From the NCBI RefSeq assembly GCF_043290135.1, contig NC_134701.1:65603502-65667501 (forward strand): a stretch of 64,000 nucleotides of DNA. The letters run 5' to 3'. A model generated the notes under the pieces. The model did not search any database. It saw nothing but the letters and a program-made list of their open reading frames with translations, and was not told the origin of the DNA. This DNA is from Rhipicephalus microplus. Its lineage: Eukaryota > Arthropoda > Arachnida > Ixodida > Ixodidae. Within the stretch, counting starts at the first letter, position 1. Every line of letters begins with the position of its first letter. Made by a program: the position numbers and the translations under genes. Positions 57,001 to 64,000 of the stretch are shown one piece after another.

Positions 57001-58060
57001 TCGCAATAAATTTTTCTCAACAGTGGTTTTTTTTTCAGGCGCAATGAAAATATAATATTTTAATGAGGACATTTTCTCATTCCTAAAATTTTATTGTTCC
57101 CGTGCGTTTCTGGCGAGCCTTATTGCATATGAAAACCATTTTTTGATCGGCACTGAAGATTGGATCTGGGATTGTGCAGGCTTGGGTTTTCTTTACTAAA
57201 ACGACTTTCTAAAACTGCATCACAACTTGCTTTTTCATGTCTCTAAATTTTGTGTTTTAACTATGAACAATTGTTATTTTCATTGACATTCTTACTACTA
57301 CTGCTATTACTCATGCTGTTGCGAGTGCTATTCACTCCTACTTGTAAAAAATAGTGACCATCCCTCTTATGCTTTTACTCTCACCTTTTTGAAGTACGTA
57401 TTTCAATAAGCACGGAATGTGATACCTTGAACAAGAATGTGCAAAATTTATCATTTTCATGGGCACCGGCTGCCGGCATGTGAATTCAAAGTAAACGTTT
57501 CCAAAACTATTTTTCTCAGAAAGAAAAAGATTTTGTTGTCGGTCATTTCCTCTGCCAGTTTGTTACAAATCTTGTGGCCGAGCCTTCTGAGCCCGACGCG
57601 CAATGGTACATGCGTTCAGAATCGAATATTTATCAATTTACTCCTGTCTTGAAGTATCAGAAAGAGGAGTCATATATGCTTCCTACCATGTTTCTATTGC
57701 GTTGGTACCACAAGGAAATGCAACAGTAGAAATGAACCTGAGCATTATTCGAGTGCACTAGCCTTTTTTTCCAATGGACGGTGGCGAGTTAGTTTGGAAC
57801 AAGATTGCGGCAACAGGTAGAAGCACAACCTCCTTCCTGTACACAGGCCACAAAGAAAGCGAGCGTGCGCCTCCAGACCGGCCACAGGTAGATATAGTCG
57901 GGACAATAAAGAGAAACAATTACTTGACTTTGATGAACAAACTGTGGTCTAAGAACTCTAATGCTACAAGTTTCACTGTCATCATTTCATTATTATTAAA
58001 CAAAAATCAAGGTCAAAGTTTCAATGTTAAATTTCGTGCTTAAACATTTGCCAGGGTGCG
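54100..58060. other. No recognised gene; contains one SINE remnant
   Basis: AT-leaning sequence apart from the Ruka 3' fragment at 56653-56745. No protein motif was recognised on either strand. Confidence 0.45.
56653..56745 (+). mobile_element. Ruka-type SINE, 3' fragment (old)
   Basis: TTTAGGTGCACGCTAAAGAA then TCAAAACTCCCAGAGCCTTC and CACTATGGCGTTCTTCATAA align with the 3' body of the full copies, at visibly lower identity. The tRNA head is missing and no TSD was seen. Confidence 0.75.
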
Positions 58061-58061
58061 A

Positions 58062-59000
<939 letters not shown>

Positions 59001-61840
59001 CTAAAGCTGGTAGTGTACAAGCTCGATGTGCTGAGAGTTGTTACACTTCTAGCTTTAGCTCCTAATGGTTCCTAACACGCCATAGCAGCACTTGCTGACT
59101 AGAAAATTCATCTTTCCAACGAAGTGTTGCCGGATACTGCAACACATCTTTTGTGTTGTAGTTGCGCCGTCCCGCCGGTAAATACATCTGCTGCGGTCAG
59201 CAGATTGATAGGCACGCGGCGTTGTAATTTCATCTGGTTGATAGAGTTTCGCGAGTATTTTGAACTAATGAGCAGCTGTCTTACACTGCGGATTATGGTT
59301 AGGGTCTGCCCGCAGAGATTGATGATGCAAACTACAAGTGGCTAAAACGGTCTCCATTTCTCGCTCAAATTAGGGTAAACGAGAAAATTTTGAGGCTGGT
59401 CGGGCATTTCGGCGCAGCGTGGCGCAATTTCGGCAAACTTTATGGTTTTTGTACAGCTCGGCGCAAAATGAGGAATTTTTTCAAGTTCACGTATCAGTGC
59501 AGCTGTTGCACCCCTGCATTTGAGCATCACGTAGAGAATTTCAAAATGTCTTCCTCGTATTTTCGTGGCATTGGCTCAATGAAATTTTCCAACCATCGTA
59601 TGCTAAGTCTAGCACCAACTGAACACAATGTACTTCATTTTTAAGGAGTAGAAGCTATGTGGACCCCCCCCCCCCTTCCCCAATAGACGCCTTCATTTTT
59701 TCATACGTCACTGTGTGTGGCACGGCAATCCCAATGTAATCTCCACCCAAATTTTCTTCTTCGATGTTTTCTCCGCTGCCGAGCATCATGTCGCCGCAAG
59801 AGCTGTGTTTGTCGGATAGTGAAATTAGAAGTATTAATATGCAAAAAGTTGTTTTGCTCTTTAGTGTCTCTTTAGAGAATGGAAGCGTACTTCACTTTAT
59901 GACAAAACTGCCGCAGGAATTAAACCTTCAGTTTTCATACCTGAGGCTAACGCTTTACTCAAACTGGGGTGAGATGGCTGAAACTAAACTGAAAGCAGTT
60001 TTTGGAGCAGCGAAATTTCAATTTTGGAGCAGTTAGCAGCCTTTACTAAGTTGTCCTGGGTGCTTAAAAATACCCGTGTTTATCAATGTGGGGGCACCAG
60101 TGCAAATTTTATTTGGCTTATAATACACATTTCCCTGAAAGAGATTTTGAAGGAAGTTTTCCAACAGATGATCGCTAGGTATGAACTGCACTACTTTTTT
60201 ACATACCACACACGTGACCTATCTAGCCCTCGTAACACGTAAAATAATATCTAAAAAAGGTTTTGTTGAAATCTAGATTCCGCGGAAACATTAAAAAGAA
60301 CACATCACACTCAAAAAGAAATTAAATATTGTGATTGCACAAGAATCTTAGTGACGTAAGAGTGGTCGTTCGCTTAACAAAAGCCTGACAAGATAGCGTT
60401 AAGAGCTTCTAACAAACAAAAGCATGCTGCACTGCCGTTTGCGGTCACCTTATGCAGGACTAACTCCGAAGTGCAGCGCGAGATCAAAGAAATCTAGCCG
60501 CATAGACTATCTCGTAAAGCATGTGCATACGATACTAGGTGATAAGCGAGTGATACTGATAACGCCTCTCCACATGAGCAACAACGTGCTATTATTATAG
60601 CACAAGTATGCCAGTGTTGACATTTTTTCAATATCTATCGGTCGTCACCGTCGACGAAGAACTCCCAATAATACATCGGCTTGCGATTGCTGCCCGCGCC
60701 ACTGCGTGACTCGCGTAAAGTGTCGCGCACCACAGGTGAAAAAATCTCTGTCCACGCAAACAAACCACTAATCATAGAGAGGCAGGTTTTATTGCAAGAA
60801 AAGAAGAAAAGAAAAAAAAAACTAAGTCACACTGCCGCCGACCGAAACACCGATTGAGATAATCCAAAAGCTCGTGTAGCCCAGGGCCGGCAGCGCATGC
60901 AGCGACACCTCTTTGAGCACTTGTTGCGAGCTTCGATTACAAAACAAACCAGTGGCGAATTGCCAGTAATGAAAACTGTGCCAAGTAATTGCCGATGCGT
61001 AATGATTGCTATAAAGCGTCAAGGTGCCCGTTAATTTCGTTTACAATGGTTTCAACACTCGTTTTGTCACCACGGCTTCGCATAAAACCAAGTGTTTCTC
61101 TCTACCTGCTGACATCGATGTGCGTATTTCAGTTGCGATGGCTTTTTAAATGCAAAATGCTGTTAGAACTCGCCTGTTTAAATAAACTAGAAGCTAAACG
61201 ATGTAAACCAGGAATAGGTTGCTCATAACTTTCCGCTCACGGAACCCATTTTGAAAACCCATGTGCACGTACCAGAGCATCCGGGAGACGCGTCGGATGC
61301 AGGGAAAAAGTGACTCAACGTTTAGAGTTACTCGCACACAGCAAACACGTACTCGTAGGTGACCACATGCAGCAGTGTCAACATGAAAGCCACAGTGCCT
61401 GGAGGAATGCGCTATGCACGACAGAGAACCGGAGATTCAACCCCGCTATGCTTGCCACCGAACTCTGTGGTTTTCGCTAGCCGACAGTGGCACTAGAACA
61501 CACAGCCTAGCTAGTAGAAGCAGCTAGCTCGATGCACGGCAGCACATTTTTGTGGGTCACGCATATCTGCTAAAGTTTAAAGATTATGGCGGCCCCATGG
61601 GAGCCTTTGTCACCAGAAATGTGGAAAGTGAAAAAAAAAACACAATTGGGTGCATCTTGTTAGTCATACTCGCCATTTTTTCCCCAATAAAGTTGAGGTC
61701 GGCATCAAAACTCTAGCTTTCGCGGCTGTTTCGGAGCAGTTCGGTGCATATTTCTTAATTCTAGAGCAGCTTTTAGAGCAGCTTGGCACAAAAAAACAGA
61801 AATGTATCAAAAATGCGCAATGTGAGCAGCTGTCTCACTC
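59001..61840. other. No recognised gene; scattered GGAGCAG-rich segments
   Basis: Segments near 59400-59470 (GGCGCAGCGTGGCGCAATTT), 59990-60040 and 61730-61790 contain recurring GAGCAG/GCGCAA words like those at the edges of the 58/63-kb repeats, so they are probably parts of the same family. Other sequence is unassigned. Confidence 0.4.
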
Positions 61841-61844
61841 CTTA

Positions 61845-62920
61845 CCAATGCATGTGTGTTGGCAGTACAGGCCCAGGTCGCAACAACCTCTTTCGCCTTA
61901 CACATTAGCTTATTCCAAAGTGATCAAAGATGAATTGGCTGCATCTTTGGTTCAGAAGACTGTGCGAAAGTCATGTGTGCAGAAGGTATTGAGCAGTGTT
62001 TATGCTTAGATCCACAGGTTTCCAACAGCAGGGTTTTCACATTATGCGGTCACTAGTTCCTGCGAAAAGATGGTGAGATGGATCAAACATTTCAGCAAAT
62101 GCGAAGTCTGTGAGAAAAATCATGAAAGCCACTTCAGCCTGCTGCCATACGTTCAAGTTCTTTATTGATACAAGCTTTTTTTAGTACATGAAAATACACA
62201 ACGCTTGTTAGACTTGTTCACAAGATTCCGCACAACATTGTGAACGGGCGGGCGACCGGAGAGGATGTAGCCGAGTCTTGAGTGGTCATGTTGTAAGCCG
62301 CGAGGGAGCGTCTGCTTCGGAGTTCCGTGTTGAAAACGGGGATCGCACAGCTCCACCAAATATTTTACGAGAAGGAGACTGATTCAGAGGGGTAGTCACC
62401 GATGTATTTACAGCCAGTTAGGCGAGCAGCGCCGGCCACACAGATTAGCTAGCGCCAGTCTATCTGCTTTGTCTTCTTCAACTGCATAGACTGGCACGTA
62501 GCAATACACAACACTTGTTAGACTTGTTCACAAGATGGCGCACAATTAAGAGTGTCGCATCCAGATATGAAGTCACAGTGGTATGTACGGCTATTGAGAA
62601 GCTGGGCAGCACTTGCACACTTGTTAAGCTCAGGGCCAAAGGCAAAACCAAAAATAAAGGTGAATGTGGTCAGAAACACCGAAGCTCCTGCGTTCCTTGT
62701 GTTACAGGAGTAGTGTACAAGATTCCTCAATCATGCGCCAACAGTTATTCTGGTCAGACTGGTAGGTACATGTTAGATTACGGGGGCACCAGAAGAAACG
62801 CGAAAAGAATGTCTGAATATCAAACTTGTTTGCTTATTGAACACAGCGTCACTGAAAGCTACTGCTTAACAAGATCAGGGTTGCAATTGCTGAAATACAA
62901 CTTGGAGCAATTTTAGGAGC
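61845..62920 (+). mobile_element. Penelope-like element remnant, 3' half with GIY-YIG domain
   Basis: The plus strand shows the post-RT region HVCWQYRPRSQQPLSPYTLA and YSKVIKDE. Then, across shifts, it shows RFPTAGFSHYAV and HFSLLPYVQ (ending at 62158). After a 370-bp interruption it resumes IKSVASRYEVTVV, AIEKLGSTCTLV, then CGQKHRSSCVPC and VTGVVYKIPQSC with SYSGQTGR (about 62690-62770). The last part is the zinc-binding and GIY-YIG nuclease core typical of Penelope-like elements (VVYxIPLSCGxxYIGQTGR). It is 5'-truncated, with no YVDD region. The family differs from the copy at 19.5-21 kb. Confidence 0.82.
62159..62533 (-). mobile_element. Ty3/gypsy-like 5' end (LTR, leader, gag start) inserted in the Penelope-like element
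   Basis: The Penelope-like frame breaks at 62158 and resumes near 62533. On the minus strand the interval reads as LTR-like sequence ending in a CTCGTAA region, then TTTGGTGGAGCTGTGCGATC followed by short gag-like coding. This arrangement resembles 5' ends of tick gypsy elements as I recall them. A direct repeat of about 40 bp (around CTTGTTAGACTTGTTCACAA) occurs at 62195-62236 and 62502-62543, one copy at each side. The assignment rests on layout and is tentative. Confidence 0.45.
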
Positions 62921-63780
62921 AGCAAAATATTACTTGTGAAGCACTAAAATGTAAATTTTGAGAAGGTTAAAGGGAAGAAGATGTGCAATTTTCATCACTA
63001 GATACCAAATTTTGAGCAGTAAAAAAAAGAAAGCTTACATTTAGAAACAAAATATGTATAAACCATTCGAAATCACCTAAATTGTGCAGTGTAAACATGA
63101 GCGCTGCTATTTCAACGAAAGTGGTATTTTGAACCACATCACTGAGCCAACAATGACAAAGTCCATATTGGCATTTGCTGTGGCTGTAAAATCATTTGAC
63201 AGACTCTAATTTGACATTCTCTATTTAACCGACTCTAACTTAAACATGGATCTGCCAAGCTCGCAACCATGAAATTTGGGAGATTCCTGAAACCGAAAAG
63301 CACAGGTGGTAAAAAAAACTGGTGCACAATTTAGTTTGTTCTTTTATGGAAACAGAAATGTCATACCCTGCTCCAAATTATTTCCAGTAACATATTTACA
63401 CATCAGTGATTACACTGATACTCACAATTAGGCAGCGTACAAACGCATGAGTAAGTGAACATTATGTGCAGTGTCCCATGACTAAAGATAACAGCCCCTT
63501 GACACTCTCAATACGATTTTCGCAAAGCACCGTTGTATATTGGCAAAGGTGGCCTATTCAGAATTCCCTTCATAGATTAGAATCCTAAGCATATATTCTA
63601 ATCACTGCACCTTCCCTTCCCCAACTTCCCACCTTGTTTTTTCCACCGTGGGATTAGGTATCGCTAAGGCTCTCCCTTTAAGGCACGTTCGACCAGGCAA
63701 AGTAACAACAGCGTGACCTGGTTGACCTGGCTTCAGTACCGCAGATGTCTATCGCCAGCAGTGTGGCTGGGACGACGCAA
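62882..63780 (+). repeat. Diverged dispersed repeat, copy 2
   Basis: Second copy of the 58062-59000 repeat, same orientation, about 4.8 kb away and lacking the (AT)n run. It starts at the 3' end of the Penelope-like element, so the repeat might be that element's untranslated 3' region or the next element outward. Confidence 0.8.
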
Positions 63781-64000
63781 CTTTAGGACAAAATTTAGGG
63801 GGGGGGGGGCTCAGCGCTTTCAATGAAATAGGGAGTGTCCAGTTTTTTAAGCTGTATTTTAGCTGTATTCAATGTGCGCGTCGGCTGGCCGCCTGTAACA
63901 GCCGTGACCAACCCTTTGGTTTTCTTTATGCAGTTGCTTCTGCCACGGACGACATTCACGGCCGATGCATCAAACAAGCTAGTGGATTCCGTCGGCGCTG

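Noticed and set aside
61430..61450. Reverse B-box-like GGGTTGAATCTCC
   Set aside because: No convincing A box at tRNA distance and no family body.

Overview
The window looks like transposon-packed, gene-poor DNA from a hard tick, most likely a metastriate such as Rhipicephalus or a close relative. Four full-length copies and one 3' fragment of a tRNA-derived SINE matching what I remember of the Rhipicephalus 'Ruka' family are present. Three full copies have perfect 12-16 bp target-site duplications. The rest is mainly remnants of LINEs, Penelope-like elements, Ty3/gypsy elements, a Helitron and short inverted-repeat DNA elements. I recognise no host gene, no rRNA and no functional tRNA. All identifications are by eye from translated motifs; no database search was run.

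Layout. 0-1.6 kb: an RTE-clade LINE copy preceded by a duplicated 180-bp piece of itself. 2.3-3.2 kb: RNase H and C-terminal zinc knuckle of an I-superfamily LINE (+). 3.7-4.6 kb and 9.3-10.1 kb: two CR1-like reverse transcriptase remnants (-). 12.5-13.2 kb: gypsy integrase remnant (-). 13.8 kb: SINE. 15.6-16.2 kb: Helitron protein remnant (-). 17.6-18.4 kb: gag-like LINE ORF1 (+). 19.5-21.0 kb: Penelope-like element with RT and GIY-YIG (-). 21.0-26.6 kb: one I-superfamily LINE (-), split by a 2.07-kb inverted-repeat DNA element that carries its own SINE and a 51-52 bp periodic palindromic minisatellite.

30.1-30.9 kb: long-terminal-inverted-repeat element, with a SINE 50 bp downstream. 31.5-31.9 kb: an uninterrupted, protein-like ORF that I cannot identify, the best candidate here for something not already known. 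32.3-33.65 kb: a second RTE copy with a long open frame, ending at a perfect 20-bp hairpin. 33.7-36.8 kb: a LINE whose N-terminal part is an SGNH-hydrolase domain followed by endonuclease and RT; its SGNH domain is split by a SINE. 36.9-37.15 kb: (ATCT)n. 37.4-39.6 kb: a CR1/L2-like LINE inserted into a ~146-bp satellite that continues to 40.8 kb.

42.2-48.3 kb: a second, nearly full-length I-superfamily LINE (ORF1, endonuclease, RT, RNase H, C-terminal knuckle; -), split inside RNase H by a small LTR retrotransposon. 48.4 kb: paired palindromes. 48.8-50.6 kb: diverged repeats. 53.6-54.1 kb: a 490-bp foldback element. 58.1-63.8 kb: two diverged copies of a ~0.9-kb repeat bracketing a Penelope-like 3' half that is itself broken by a gypsy-like 5' end.

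Nesting gives a relative chronology. I-superfamily LINEs, the SGNH LINE and Penelope-like elements are oldest. DNA and LTR elements inserted into them, and SINEs inserted last. Nothing here looks like an operating multi-gene system.
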